54,699 nt of DNA from a virus, in the IMG/VR virus record IMGVR_UViG_3300009124_000016, positions 1 to 54,699 of that record. One strand, written 5' to 3'. The translations under genes were made by a program, and so were the position numbers. The notes beneath the pieces are model-generated. The model saw only the letters and a list, made by a program, of their open reading frames with translations, did not search any database and was not told the DNA's origin. Shown in pieces: positions 18,860 to 28,551 of this stretch; the stretch's first letter is position 1; every line of letters begins with the position of its first letter.

Positions 18860-19166
18860 GTTGCCTCCAGTCATCGGGTTTATCTTGTTTGAACCAATCT
18901 ACAATTTCATCTGCACTACTAAACCCCGATTTATAATTAGATGGGTCGGGGTCTCCTAGTCCCATCTTATTCATAAAATCATCCATAGTGCCCTCCTCGA
19001 TGTCTTGAGCAGCATGACGACGTGCTTTCTTGAGCATTTCATTGGCACTTGTATTTGCCTTAGCAAGTTTCTGTGCCCATACCATATCTTCGAGTTTTAC
19101 CTCTTCCTTGTTTGCAATCTTCGTACAGATGAATTCTAACCGTAGTCTGTATTGAGTGGATAGCAT
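18852..19166 (-). CDS. Hypothetical protein, helical
   Basis: A 104-residue protein rich in charged residues. The N-terminal 60 residues look alpha-helical (ICTKIANKEEVKLEDMVW, NEMLKKARRHAAQD) and the C-terminal part is acidic (DEIVDWFKQDKPDDW). It resembles small conserved cyanophage proteins of unknown function, but no function is known to me. It ends overlapping the next gene's GTG start and begins 2 nt after the upstream gene's stop. Confidence 0.7.
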   Translation of the reverse strand: MLSTQYRLRLEFICTKIANKEEVKLEDMVWAQKLAKANTSANEMLKKARRHAAQDIEEGTMDDFMNKMGLGDPDPSNYKSGFSSADEIVDWFKQDKPDDWRQRD

Positions 19167-19167
19167 A

Positions 19168-19365
19168 TTATTCTTCCGAGAGATAGTGCTCTAGTTGATT
19201 GATCCTTTGAAACTCAGCATATGCTGCTTCAGAACGTACATGAAGAACGTCACGAATATCATCCATAATGAATGTAGGGTCAACATCGTCTTCCAAGTAT
19301 TTATCGAGTGCTTCCTTGAGGTAGCGATATCGATGCCATTCAGGACTGTAGGGTTTATAGTTCAT
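19168..19365 (-). CDS. Hypothetical protein
   Basis: A 65-residue protein beginning MNYKPYSPEWHRYRYLKEAL, with an acidic middle (DDVDPTFIMDDI) and a helical C-terminus. It has no recognised domain. Its ATG overlaps the stop of the 40-residue gene upstream (ATGA), which suggests translational coupling. Confidence 0.7.
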   Translation of the reverse strand: MNYKPYSPEWHRYRYLKEALDKYLEDDVDPTFIMDDIRDVLHVRSEAAYAEFQRINQLEHYLSEE

Positions 19366-19484
19366 AATTCATTTTGCTTATTTCGCTCCACTGTTTCATG
19401 AAGTTTTTTGACTGCTTCAATTAATTCAGGAGTTTCTTCCCATTCCCAGGTGTCACCAGACTTAGTTACGAATTGACGCTTCAT
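19362..19484 (-). CDS. Hypothetical 40-residue protein
   Basis: A small open frame from ATG 19484 to TGA 19362-19364 (MKRQFVTKSGDTWEWEETPE...). It is charged and has one predicted helix after residue 19. Its stop overlaps the next ATG and its start overlaps the end of the preceding gene by 23 nt. It fills what would otherwise be the only gap in this operon, which argues that it is a real gene. Function is unknown. Confidence 0.55.
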   Translation of the reverse strand: MKRQFVTKSGDTWEWEETPELIEAVKKLHETVERNKQNEL

Positions 19485-19818
19485 AAGAAATTAATTGTCC
19501 ATTTATAAGGTGAATTATTTGCCGTGGGAATGGTGAATATTTACAATCCCACGTAGCAGGATACACTTCGATATACTTAGTAATCTCTGTTGGTCTGATT
19601 TTACCATGATTTCCGTTTGGTGTCAAACGATATCCAAACAATTCGTTATCATCCATGATATAGTCAGTAGTACCAGAATAATCGATCTCAAAAAGTCTCC
19701 CCTTGGGATCTAACCAATACTCAGTCATAAAATTTTCCAGACTTTTTGTCTGCAATTCTCTATTCAAAAAACCAGGACCTAAGTCAAAGTTGCATCTAAT
19801 AGTATCGAACATACCCAT
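19462..19818 (-). CDS. Conserved-looking hypothetical protein, first gene of early operon
   Basis: A 118-residue protein starting at ATG 19818 (MGMFDTIRCNFDLGPGFL), with GGAGG 5 nt upstream; the in-frame GTG at 19830 lies within that ribosome site region and is rejected. MGMFDTI-type starts followed by a cysteine are common in small phage proteins of unknown function. It has many aromatic residues and strands, giving a mainly beta appearance. A strong sigma70-type promoter directly precedes it, so it should be expressed early. Confidence 0.7.
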   Translation of the reverse strand: MGMFDTIRCNFDLGPGFLNRELQTKSLENFMTEYWLDPKGRLFEIDYSGTTDYIMDDNELFGYRLTPNGNHGKIRPTEITKYIEVYPATWDCKYSPFPRQIIHLINGQLISYEASIRN

Positions 19819-19836
19819 TTGAACCTCCACAGAGTT

Positions 19837-19865
19837 ATTTTACTGAGGTTTGTCAGATTTGTCAA
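19837..19865 (-). promoter_or_regulatory. Sigma70-type early promoter
   Basis: Minus strand: -35 TTGACA (19860-19865, perfect), 17-nt spacer, -10 TAAAAT (19837-19842, 5 of 6). It drives the operon of small genes running from 19818 down to 18236. It is embedded between late structural genes. Confidence 0.85.
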
Positions 19866-19868
19866 CCC

Positions 19869-20942
19869 TCAATTGAGAAGAATCGCCTTACCAACAACTT
19901 TAACAAGTGCTGTGCCATCTATATTGACAGCGACCTTCGCGGTTTGATTGATTGCTCCTATTTTAGAGTTCAGATCAAGATCCTGATCTGCATCAACTTT
20001 AAATGATGTTTTGCCACCACCTGCTCCAATTTCTGTTAGATATGTTTCTAACTGTTCAATAGGAATTAATGTTTTACCGCCCACGTAAATTTTCTTCTTG
20101 CCTTCAATTTTCTCGTCAGCATTTCCTTTAGCAGTCTGAAAGATGCTCTTCTGAGAACTTAGAGCATAGTTTCCAGATGTATTGATAGCGTAATCACCCT
20201 TGACACCAAGTTCGTAGTTACCATTGATAACATAACTGAGACTACCAGGCGTTTCAATGCTAACTTTTGCTCCTGGTTTTCTTTGTTCAGTCTTTACTTC
20301 ACCGCCACCTTCGCTATACTCACCGACTGACAATCTCTTCCTTAGAGTTCCGCCAGCGATAAGAGTTTGTGCTGCATTGATATTGCAATTTCCTTTGGAA
20401 TCTACTATAATATTTTCTCCACTTGTCAATGTAAGAGTGCTTGCTGCATTCAAAGAAATATTATTTGCTCTCATTCCAATGTCTCCACCGACAGATTCAA
20501 TGGCAACGTCACCATAAACAGTGAGAGAGTAAGCAGGTTTCTTTACAGTTTCTGTATCACCACTAGAACCTTCTGCATCTTCTTCTTGATCATCGTTACC
20601 AGTTATTTCAATGGCAACAGAATGAAACTTTTCAATTTTTTCATCACCTTTAACAATCGCTTTACCACCACAACCTCCTAAAGGTTTGCCAGTGGTCATA
20701 ATCATATTACCTGCTTGATCAAAATGGAAAGCACTCTTACCGTTTGTTAAAATAAATCCTTGAGTGCCATCTTGTTCATTCTCATAGACACCCATCGTCC
20801 ATCCCTTTTCTTTGAAGATGGTTGTAAATTTATCTACACCAGGGGCTAAAGCAGGTGCGTCTCCTCCTGTAGGTTTTGATGCTGTTTTTCCGTCATTGGG
20901 GTTTGAACCCGCTACTGGTTTATTACTAGACATTAGGGACAA
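19869..20942 (-). CDS. Baseplate hub/needle-associated structural protein
   Basis: A 357-residue protein following and overlapping the gp5 gene by 10 nt. Residues about 130-340 consist of short repeated strands (SLTVYGDVAIES, NNISLNAASTLTLTSGENI, GNCNINAAQTL, VNGNYELGVKGDYAIN-like), the pattern of the triple-stranded beta-helix needle of T4 gp5 or VgrG C-terminal regions. The N-terminal 40 residues are low-complexity, and a GGCGG turn lies near residue 90. It probably forms the membrane-piercing needle, encoded here apart from the gp5 body. That split is an inference from strand pattern and gene order. Confidence 0.65.
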   Translation of the reverse strand: MSLMSSNKPVAGSNPNDGKTASKPTGGDAPALAPGVDKFTTIFKEKGWTMGVYENEQDGTQGFILTNGKSAFHFDQAGNMIMTTGKPLGGCGGKAIVKGDEKIEKFHSVAIEITGNDDQEEDAEGSSGDTETVKKPAYSLTVYGDVAIESVGGDIGMRANNISLNAASTLTLTSGENIIVDSKGNCNINAAQTLIAGGTLRKRLSVGEYSEGGGEVKTEQRKPGAKVSIETPGSLSYVINGNYELGVKGDYAINTSGNYALSSQKSIFQTAKGNADEKIEGKKKIYVGGKTLIPIEQLETYLTEIGAGGGKTSFKVDADQDLDLNSKIGAINQTAKVAVNIDGTALVKVVGKAILLN

Positions 20943-23900
20943 TCAATATACTTACCAGTTCCGATAGAGGCATATCCTCTACGTTCTAGATCCTTATTAT
21001 CTAGGCAAGATAGATTAGCTAAGAATCTAGCGCCATATCCATTACCACCTACAATAAGAACTTTTGGAACACTTGTAAATGCTAGAGTTCTGTCCTTAAT
21101 TCTAATGTCAGTAACAAAACCATCTTCAATAATTGCTTCTGCAATAGTATCATCACCATCAACATATACTGTTGGTGTAGATGTATATCCACTTCCAGGT
21201 CTTAGCATGGTGAATGATGTGACAATACAAGTAGTTTGCTCTTCTGGTGGAGAAGACTTATATCCAATTCCAGTTCTAGTTAATTTGACATTCGTTAGGT
21301 AACCATTTGCATCTAGTTCTGGGATTGCTGCTGCACCATATCCTGCACCACCAATAATAACGGCAGGGGGATTTTGATAAGGGCAACCAAAATCATCAAC
21401 TGTTACACTAAGAAGTCTTCCATTGCTGTCTGTAGTTGCTTTAGCAGTTGGTTTTGTCAGACATCTAACAACTGGTGCTGTTGTAGGAGCAGTTGGTTGT
21501 TGCTGACCTAAAATTACAACATCAGCAAAACTTGAAGTTCCGACGATCTGGAACCTAACGGTTTCATTAAATTCAATTACATTGTCATCAGCTAATAAAA
21601 CATTTACAACTGCTCTATTTGATGTAACAGTAAACTTATCTTTTAAAGTTCTAAGTACGAAATCATCTTTTGTTACGTTAGTTCCAAACAATGTATATTC
21701 TAAAATAGAACCATCAGGGACATTAGTAGTTACAATAGTATATTGGATGTTATCTCCCTCGTCATACTGTAACTTATCCGTGGTTATTGTATATGTTGGA
21801 CTTGTAGCAGGTGTTACTGTTGGTAATGCAGGATCTTGTAAAACAACATCAACTGATGCTGTAGTATTGTCTACAGTACAAGTAAGAACTTCGTTTCCTT
21901 CAATAGATCCATCATCAACTGTTACAACTGTAAATGTTCCTACATTACTGTTAATGGTTACAGATCCTGTCAAAGATTTTGGTATAAAATCATCTGATGT
22001 GATGTTGACACCAGATAAAGTGTAACCTACAGATGTTCCATCAGCAACGTTTCTTGTATTAATTGTGTATGTAATTAGATCACCTTCAGTTGCTGTAGTT
22101 TTATCTGCAGATATGCTATAATTTGGTGCTGTGCTTGTTCCAGCATTGATTGTCACTGAAGCATTTGCATTAGTATTATCAATACTAAACAGCAACACTT
22201 CTGCCGTAGTATCATTATCTGTTGCAGTTTTGATATCAACAGTTGCAGTGCTGTTTTGAATAGTGAAAGTTCCTGTCAATCCACTACCATCTAGATCATT
22301 TGCTTGAATTCCACTGAGTGTATATCCTAGTGTGGTGTTATCAGGAACACCGTTTGTTGTGATTGTAAACGTGATTGTTTCTCCTTCATCAGCAAAAGCT
22401 TTATTTGCACTAACAGAATATGAAATATACTGAGTAGGAGTTGATGGAACATATGCTCCAGGAATTGGTTGAGGTTTTGTATTATTATTACCACCGCCAC
22501 CAATTGTTGGGGGTGTTGTAGGAACCAATGGAATATTAGGTACAGGTGGAGGTGGAGTTTCTGTGTCTGTAAGAGGTGTTGTTGGGGGTGGTGTTGAAGT
22601 TAATGGAGTGTTAGTTTGTTCTCTAATTATACAGACAAACTTCTTACCATCTGGGAATACAATATCTGTACCATCAATGTCATTTAGTTTTTGAATAGTA
22701 ATGTAAAATTCTTCTAAATCATCAGAAACAGAATCTGAGTAAGTGTTGTAAACAATTTTCTTTTCTGCCTCTCCAGGTGCAAATGCTAGAGTTCCAGTTC
22801 CTAGAGATGTAGCACCATTGTATGCAATATCATAATCTAATCCTTGGGTTGCTGTATCATCTACTGTATATACAGTTAAAGCAGAAGAAACATTAATGTC
22901 TCCTGTTCGTTTGATTGTAAAAATAGCATCTTGTCCCTCAATTACTTCAATGTCTGCACAAGTATATGAAATCTGTTTTTGAGTTGGTATGAAAACACCA
23001 CCAACAAATGTTACAGTGGTATCTTCCTCATCTGGATATTCTGTTGCTTCAGTGCAGACAGAGTTGCTGAAATCTAAATTACCATCTTCAACTGCTTCGA
23101 TCAATTTATCTAGATCATCTTCATTATCACTGGAGCTTGTACAGTCGGTGCATGTAACCTGAATTTTCTCGCATTGTACATCGGGTCCTGTACAAACTAA
23201 ACCCAATAGATCTGTTACTTTCTTGAGTGCATTGCCAATAATGTTACCGATACCAGCAACAGCACCTAGAATTGCTTCTAGGGGTTCTAATAAAGCACTA
23301 ATAGCATCATCAATAAGACCAAAGATTTGACTTAAAATATTATTGACAATTTCATTGATCAAACATGTTGCTGCACTATATGCTTCATTCAAGAACTTGA
23401 GGAGCAAATCTGTGATATACTGAGAAATTCTGTCAGTAATATCTTCAAACTTACAACCAAGATCTTTTACAGCATTGTCTAACCACTCTTGGACTTCTTT
23501 TAGTCTAGATTCTTTTGGTTTAATTGTAGGATGACCTCTTTGTCCAGTGATATCCTCTAGAATACTTTGAAATCCTTCATCTGCTGCATCAATACTTGCT
23601 TGATCACCAGTCTTCAAAGCATCACTTAAAGCTTTTGAGGCTTCTTCAACTAATTCTTTTTGCTCATCCGTTAGTTCTTGATCAATATCATCAGGAACAA
23701 TTGGTCTTTCAGGTTCGTATAGCAAAGTATCTACAATAGATGTGACACCATCTCTCAATACTGTGATAACTTCTCCTTTCGCTCTCGCGATAGAACTATT
23801 GATAAGTCTTTTTACTCTACCAATATGATATTTTCCCTGATCAATATGACTGTATAGTTCACCATTTACCTTACTGACGTAGTAGTCACCTAGTTGACCA

Positions 23901-24619
23901 CCAGAATTCTGGTTTGCTGCTAACATCTCACCGATGATGTGAGTGAGGTTACTGTTTAAGTTCTTTTCTGCTCCACAGTTAGGATTAGCAACTACAACAC
24001 AGAATTGTCCACCCGTGGGGTTAGTTTCTGAATTCTTTTTGAATGCTGCTGATACTGCTGGTGGTAATCCTCCTTTCTCGGATGCTCTTTGAGAAGCAAC
24101 AGGTTGTGCTCCAGTTGTAACTGAATCTTCTTCATATCCAGTTTCATTATCTGAAGATGCTGTAGGTTTACCATTGTCTGCTTCTGCAAAATCTGTAGAA
24201 GGATTTGCTTCAGGTGAAATGTATCTGGTTAAATTCTTTGCGGTGCCACCTGGGTCTGGATCATCACCAACAATTTTTGTAGATCCTGGGGTGTGAGGAA
24301 TAGATCCCATGATAATTGGTTTCTGTTTGTCATTGTCCATATAGAAACCAATGACCCAGTTACCAGGGTTTAGATTTGATGATGCACCTGTTTCACCACC
24401 ATCACTGTATGGTGTAGTGACAGGCATCATAGTATATGCCCATGGTAAAGATTCCGTAGCAACTACAGTTGCATCTCTAAGATGTTCACCTACAATACGT
24501 ACTTGTACTCTTCCGCCTTTCTTAGGATCTTTAATATTTTCAACCTGCCCAATCCACCAGGAGAAACCGTCGCTCCCGATTTTATTGATAGGAAATAATG
24601 ATGATAAAATGGGATCCAT
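20933..24619 (-). CDS. 5: gp5-like baseplate hub subunit without lysozyme
   Basis: A 1228-residue protein. Residues about 18-115 match the gp5/VgrG OB-fold (WWIGQVENIKDPKKGGRVQV, SLPWAYTMMPV, GNWVIGFYMDNDKQKPIIMG). Residues about 220-480 are helical and cysteine-containing. About 545-660 is a Calx-beta-like domain (YTVDDTATQGLDY). Three related repeats follow at about 730, 830 and 940 (YS-x-S-A-x-K, EG-D-x-I-x-Y-T-I, LGYTLSG). A proline/threonine-rich linker lies near 665-725, and the C-terminus has G-Y-G-A repeats. I see no T4-type lysozyme domain; the hydrolase role seems to have moved to neighbouring genes. A late promoter lies 20 nt upstream. Confidence 0.8.
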   Translation of the reverse strand: MDPILSSLFPINKIGSDGFSWWIGQVENIKDPKKGGRVQVRIVGEHLRDATVVATESLPWAYTMMPVTTPYSDGGETGASSNLNPGNWVIGFYMDNDKQKPIIMGSIPHTPGSTKIVGDDPDPGGTAKNLTRYISPEANPSTDFAEADNGKPTASSDNETGYEEDSVTTGAQPVASQRASEKGGLPPAVSAAFKKNSETNPTGGQFCVVVANPNCGAEKNLNSNLTHIIGEMLAANQNSGGQLGDYYVSKVNGELYSHIDQGKYHIGRVKRLINSSIARAKGEVITVLRDGVTSIVDTLLYEPERPIVPDDIDQELTDEQKELVEEASKALSDALKTGDQASIDAADEGFQSILEDITGQRGHPTIKPKESRLKEVQEWLDNAVKDLGCKFEDITDRISQYITDLLLKFLNEAYSAATCLINEIVNNILSQIFGLIDDAISALLEPLEAILGAVAGIGNIIGNALKKVTDLLGLVCTGPDVQCEKIQVTCTDCTSSSDNEDDLDKLIEAVEDGNLDFSNSVCTEATEYPDEEDTTVTFVGGVFIPTQKQISYTCADIEVIEGQDAIFTIKRTGDINVSSALTVYTVDDTATQGLDYDIAYNGATSLGTGTLAFAPGEAEKKIVYNTYSDSVSDDLEEFYITIQKLNDIDGTDIVFPDGKKFVCIIREQTNTPLTSTPPPTTPLTDTETPPPPVPNIPLVPTTPPTIGGGGNNNTKPQPIPGAYVPSTPTQYISYSVSANKAFADEGETITFTITTNGVPDNTTLGYTLSGIQANDLDGSGLTGTFTIQNSTATVDIKTATDNDTTAEVLLFSIDNTNANASVTINAGTSTAPNYSISADKTTATEGDLITYTINTRNVADGTSVGYTLSGVNITSDDFIPKSLTGSVTINSNVGTFTVVTVDDGSIEGNEVLTCTVDNTTASVDVVLQDPALPTVTPATSPTYTITTDKLQYDEGDNIQYTIVTTNVPDGSILEYTLFGTNVTKDDFVLRTLKDKFTVTSNRAVVNVLLADDNVIEFNETVRFQIVGTSSFADVVILGQQQPTAPTTAPVVRCLTKPTAKATTDSNGRLLSVTVDDFGCPYQNPPAVIIGGAGYGAAAIPELDANGYLTNVKLTRTGIGYKSSPPEEQTTCIVTSFTMLRPGSGYTSTPTVYVDGDDTIAEAIIEDGFVTDIRIKDRTLAFTSVPKVLIVGGNGYGARFLANLSCLDNKDLERRGYASIGTGKYIDCP

Positions 24620-24638
24620 GTAGGCACAGATTTTTTAC

Positions 24639-24646
24639 TATTTATT
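24639..24646 (-). promoter_or_regulatory. Late promoter (AATAAATA)
   Basis: AATAAATA on the minus strand, 20 nt before the gp5 start. It overlaps the last codons of the preceding gene. Confidence 0.65.
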
Positions 24647-26051
24647 TGACGTTTGAAGCACTTTCTTCGGTGCCGTATGTATCTCTAATTAGAGTTAGGA
24701 ATGATACGCCGACTTCATTTTTTGATTCTACGACATGATTAATTTTTGAGATCAGATATGTTCCACTATGCTCAGTATCGTATGGATCTGCAGTTCTATT
24801 GGCAGATGGGATTTGGTTAGGAATATAGATGTTAATTTTGTCTCCCACTCCCAATTGGAAGTTGCCAGTGATTTTAATTTCTACTTGCTGGTTTGCAACT
24901 GTATGTGATCTTGCAATACTTTGCATCAGATAGTGCTTTTGGAAGTCAGGATAATCTGGATTAGATGATCCACCATCTTCTTCATCAGGAGATCCAATAG
25001 TTGCCTCACTGTTCCAGGTTTCGTGATCTGTCAACACACTCATCACTCTAGTTGGGTATTTTGACAGTTCTTTTTGTCCAATAGGAAGTCCTGCCTGACT
25101 GCCAAGATGCGTCAGACTATCATAACTATCTGCTAATGAATAGACATGCTCATCATACTTCCCCGTGCTAAAATCATATGTACACAAAACAGATGAGAAT
25201 GCTCCCATTCTTAGTTTAGATAAAATGTCAATTTCATTATTAAATGTGATATCAACAATCTTTTGGTTTGCTGAATGCTGTCCTTCGTTTGGTTCTAGGT
25301 AGTAACTAGGGTATTCTTTTTCCCCCTCACTTTTGAATAGTGTCTCTAAAGATTTGAAATGATATCCAGTTCTAGTTTCATAGAAAAGATACCCAGCAGT
25401 TCCGCCTGCTTTCTTATAATCAGTATTTTCAACACCACCTAAATCTGATGATGCTGTAGTCAGAACACCTGTTTCATTTTTGAACTTTGGAAGCTTTGCA
25501 GATGTAACAGTCTTTGGTTCTGATGCACCATAAACAGATCTTGTTTTTACATAATCAATAACACTGAATGGTGATCTCTTTGGGATATGAAATTTTGTTT
25601 TGAATAGTGTAGGATCTAGACTTAGTGTCTTCTGGGTGTTCAACTTCTGAAGCATTGCTCCTACAATATTCTCTGGTCTTTCGGCAACTGTAGCAGCAAT
25701 CTTAATACTCTCGTTAATTAGTGCTTCCTCGGAATATAAGACCAAGACGTATGCTTGAAATCTTTGTCCTTGGAACCTATTCATGATACGATTGACACGG
25801 AAAATATATGTAAACTCTCCGTCTCCATTTTCCACTTCAATTTCAATTTTTTCAAATCCTTGGATGGGAAATGAAGATACGATGTTTTCACCGCTATCTG
25901 ATAGCATCAACTTTGCATGAGTAGATGGTTTGTTTATATCTTCAAAATAATCAAATCTTTCGATCAAGTTGATAATATCTTTCGACCTTGTTCCATCTGG
26001 AGATGACAAGATACATGAAATAATTTTAGCGTCGGATGCGTAAGTGGTCAT
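24642..26051 (-). CDS. gp27-like baseplate hub protein
   Basis: A 469-residue structural protein. The N-terminal half (SDAKIISCILSSPDG, SKDIINLIERFDYFEDI, IEIEVENGDGEFTYIFRVNRI) has the look of the gp27/gpD hub tube-domain family: membrane-proximal strands followed by a PFSVIDYVKTR helix near residue 160. The C-terminal part contains VANQQVEIKITGNFQLGVGDKINI-type strands, typical of the tail-tube-like hub ring. It immediately precedes gp5, its partner in the T4 hub (gp27)3-(gp5)3. It is somewhat longer than T4 gp27 (391 residues). Its start overlaps the upstream stop by 1 nt. Confidence 0.6.
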   Translation of the reverse strand: MTTYASDAKIISCILSSPDGTRSKDIINLIERFDYFEDINKPSTHAKLMLSDSGENIVSSFPIQGFEKIEIEVENGDGEFTYIFRVNRIMNRFQGQRFQAYVLVLYSEEALINESIKIAATVAERPENIVGAMLQKLNTQKTLSLDPTLFKTKFHIPKRSPFSVIDYVKTRSVYGASEPKTVTSAKLPKFKNETGVLTTASSDLGGVENTDYKKAGGTAGYLFYETRTGYHFKSLETLFKSEGEKEYPSYYLEPNEGQHSANQKIVDITFNNEIDILSKLRMGAFSSVLCTYDFSTGKYDEHVYSLADSYDSLTHLGSQAGLPIGQKELSKYPTRVMSVLTDHETWNSEATIGSPDEEDGGSSNPDYPDFQKHYLMQSIARSHTVANQQVEIKITGNFQLGVGDKINIYIPNQIPSANRTADPYDTEHSGTYLISKINHVVESKNEVGVSFLTLIRDTYGTEESASNVK

Positions 26052-28525
26052 TAGGTTGGAATTCCATCTCTAGGATATAGACTATTGATATTACTATCTT
26101 CGTGTCCTCTATTTGGTAGTGCTTGTTCACCAGATTGCTTAGAAGATGATCTATTGTTTTGTTGTGTATCACCTATATTTAACATCGCAATAGAAGGTTC
26201 TGCTGATTGACCAGATCTAGGTCTTTGATATGAAACTTCTTGATCTCTTCTTTGCTCAGGTGGTTCTATCGATGGTTCAGATTTAACACGGAACTCTGGT
26301 GCAAGTCTAAATCCACTATAACCATCTTCTCGTGATGATGAGATAATTTGATTTGCTTCACGAAGACTAATAGGTTCTGCATCAGCAGCACCCAGTTCAT
26401 TGGTTTTGTAAATCTCTTGTCCCATTCTAACAATAGTGTTAGGATCATTGTGTTCAATATCATATTCAGGAATACTATCTAATGTGAGATCTCCACCAGC
26501 AGGAGGTGGTGATGTAGAAGCTGCTTGATATGCTTGTAAATTTTGTTGATATCTTTGAGCAGCACCTGTTGTATGAGTATTAGGTTGACTGCCGCCTGGG
26601 AGTGATGGCCATCCAAGATCTTTGGATAGTTTGGGGAACACCTCACTCTCAAGATTTCCAGATTTAAGTGCCTGAAGCATTCCTGCTTCACCATCACCAC
26701 CACCACCTGCTGTCCATACTTGTGTCATGAAGTTTCTCATAATCTTAGTCTGGTTTTCCATTGAGAACTTATCTTTCGATGGATCTAAACCAGCATCAAT
26801 TGCTCTTTGACGTAGGTAACTAGAGTGCATCTGGAATGCACCCAAAGCACCAGTTTCAGACTTTCCTTCATTGATCAATCGATTAGCAACTACAAGTGCC
26901 TCATCGATGGTCATATCTTCTAGACCAGCATATGATCCATGACCTTGAATAGAATCTACTACACCCTCACCGCCAGAAATTGTTGACATCAATGCTTTGA
27001 TCTCTGCTGGTGCATCTCCAGGTAGTAATGTTCCTGGTCCTCTACGACCATTATTGATGCGGTTTGTCAGACCTTCTAAAAGTCCACCAAACCCCTCAAA
27101 CATCTTTTCAAATAAGTTCTTATTGTCTCCTCCGTCTTCACCACCTTCGGGAGTAGATTTCTTATTTGAAGATGATACACCACCAACTGCTTTTTGAATA
27201 AATCCTGGTGGCAGTCCAAATATAGATGCGATAGGTCTCATCAACGAAAGAGTATCACTTCTAATTCCATCTTGTTCACTACCAAATGATTTCAAATATT
27301 CAGAAGTTGTTGAAAGTAATGATGCACCAGTTGCAAGGAATGGCATCTCCATTGCCTCCACCAATGCCTCGTTCATATATTGGTTCTTATTTCCACCTAG
27401 ATTTACCTGAGTTTGTTGTGGTGATGTAACCTTGGTAGTATTCAGGGTCAGATTAGTGACAGGAGTAACTCCTGGGGTCCTAGTACCCGCTTCAAATGAT
27501 TGATATGGACTTTTCCTTACCTTTCCATCAACAGCACTTGGAAGACCTCTGGTGTAGTTATTATCGATAGGAACAACCATCTCATTACCATGTAAGGTAA
27601 CGTCATAACCGCTATTTGGACCAGAAAAAATAGCACCTTGCTCTGCCTGTGGTAAAGGTTCTTGAGATACTTGTTTATCTGGAGTTGTATCTACATTTCT
27701 TGGATCTTCTTTCTGTTCGTTTTCTTCGGTAGTAAGATCATCAAATGTTTCTACATCATCCGATCCCACTCGAACACTTTCTAATTTATTCTCTGCAGAT
27801 TTATCTTCTGCTTTGTCAATAGTTTGTTTAGTAAACTGCGTCTGGTTTTGGATTGCCGCAGCAATATCATCCAGTTTACTTTCTAGTGTAGAAGTTCTAT
27901 GCTTTAGTTGCTCTGCTAGTTCTGTTTGTGTAGAGGCAACCTTGCCGATGCTATCAGCAGATCTCTGTGAACTATCACTAATCGACTGTGTAATCCTTTC
28001 CAAAGAAAGGACTAGTTCTCTAAGATGCTGGAATAGTTCTTCCTTCGATACTTTACCAGAACCTCTAGTTGCTTTGGTTACTTTTTGAGCAGAACCTTCC
28101 GCTACAGGAGTAGTTGGTGTTGCTTCAGATGGTTTTTGTGATGGATCATCAATTACAGCAGTATAATCAAATTGTGCTCTAAATCTTTGTAGAGAACTTG
28201 TTTTCTTTTGTTTCTTAAATACTTTCCAAAAATTTTCTCTGGGATTTTTTAGAAGTTTTCCTCTTTCTACGAGATTGTTTAGATCTTCCTTCTTGCTGGC
28301 GATTGCATCTCCGCCAAACTGGTGTCCTAATGCTTTCTTGAAAAAATAACCTTTCTCTACACCTGCCTCATCTAGTGAGGTATCATTCTTTTCTGCAATT
28401 TTTTCAGCATATTGTCTCTCATTCTCTGCCATTTCTCTGGCAGCAAGAATTCTACGAATAGCAGATCCAATAGGATTAGCGCCATCGCCGCCAGTATATT
28501 GAAATCCTTGTGTTCCGCGACCCAT
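26051..28525 (-). CDS. Virion protein with lysozyme-like (GH104-type) domain
   Basis: An 824-residue structural protein. Residues 1-300 are charged and helical, with a coiled-coil-like stretch near 180-250. Residues about 511-645 resemble lambda-endolysin-like transglycosylases: ISGGEG near the catalytic Glu position, TIDEALVVANRLI, GALGAFQMHSSYLRQRAID and FSMENQTKIM, which follow the order seen in GH104 lytic enzymes. The rest, about 650-824, is Pro/Ser/Gln-rich. It is probably a tail-associated muralytic protein that helps cross the host wall, standing in for the lysozyme missing from gp5. Assigning the catalytic residue needs a structure-based alignment. Confidence 0.65.
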   Translation of the reverse strand: MGRGTQGFQYTGGDGANPIGSAIRRILAAREMAENERQYAEKIAEKNDTSLDEAGVEKGYFFKKALGHQFGGDAIASKKEDLNNLVERGKLLKNPRENFWKVFKKQKKTSSLQRFRAQFDYTAVIDDPSQKPSEATPTTPVAEGSAQKVTKATRGSGKVSKEELFQHLRELVLSLERITQSISDSSQRSADSIGKVASTQTELAEQLKHRTSTLESKLDDIAAAIQNQTQFTKQTIDKAEDKSAENKLESVRVGSDDVETFDDLTTEENEQKEDPRNVDTTPDKQVSQEPLPQAEQGAIFSGPNSGYDVTLHGNEMVVPIDNNYTRGLPSAVDGKVRKSPYQSFEAGTRTPGVTPVTNLTLNTTKVTSPQQTQVNLGGNKNQYMNEALVEAMEMPFLATGASLLSTTSEYLKSFGSEQDGIRSDTLSLMRPIASIFGLPPGFIQKAVGGVSSSNKKSTPEGGEDGGDNKNLFEKMFEGFGGLLEGLTNRINNGRRGPGTLLPGDAPAEIKALMSTISGGEGVVDSIQGHGSYAGLEDMTIDEALVVANRLINEGKSETGALGAFQMHSSYLRQRAIDAGLDPSKDKFSMENQTKIMRNFMTQVWTAGGGGDGEAGMLQALKSGNLESEVFPKLSKDLGWPSLPGGSQPNTHTTGAAQRYQQNLQAYQAASTSPPPAGGDLTLDSIPEYDIEHNDPNTIVRMGQEIYKTNELGAADAEPISLREANQIISSSREDGYSGFRLAPEFRVKSEPSIEPPEQRRDQEVSYQRPRSGQSAEPSIAMLNIGDTQQNNRSSSKQSGEQALPNRGHEDSNINSLYPRDGIPT

Positions 28526-28543
28526 AGAGACCCCTTATTTTCG

Positions 28544-28551
28544 TATTTATG
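28544..28551 (-). promoter_or_regulatory. Late promoter (CATAAATA)
   Basis: CATAAATA on the minus strand, 19 nt before the 824-residue gene's start. It overlaps the end of the preceding gene. Confidence 0.7.
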
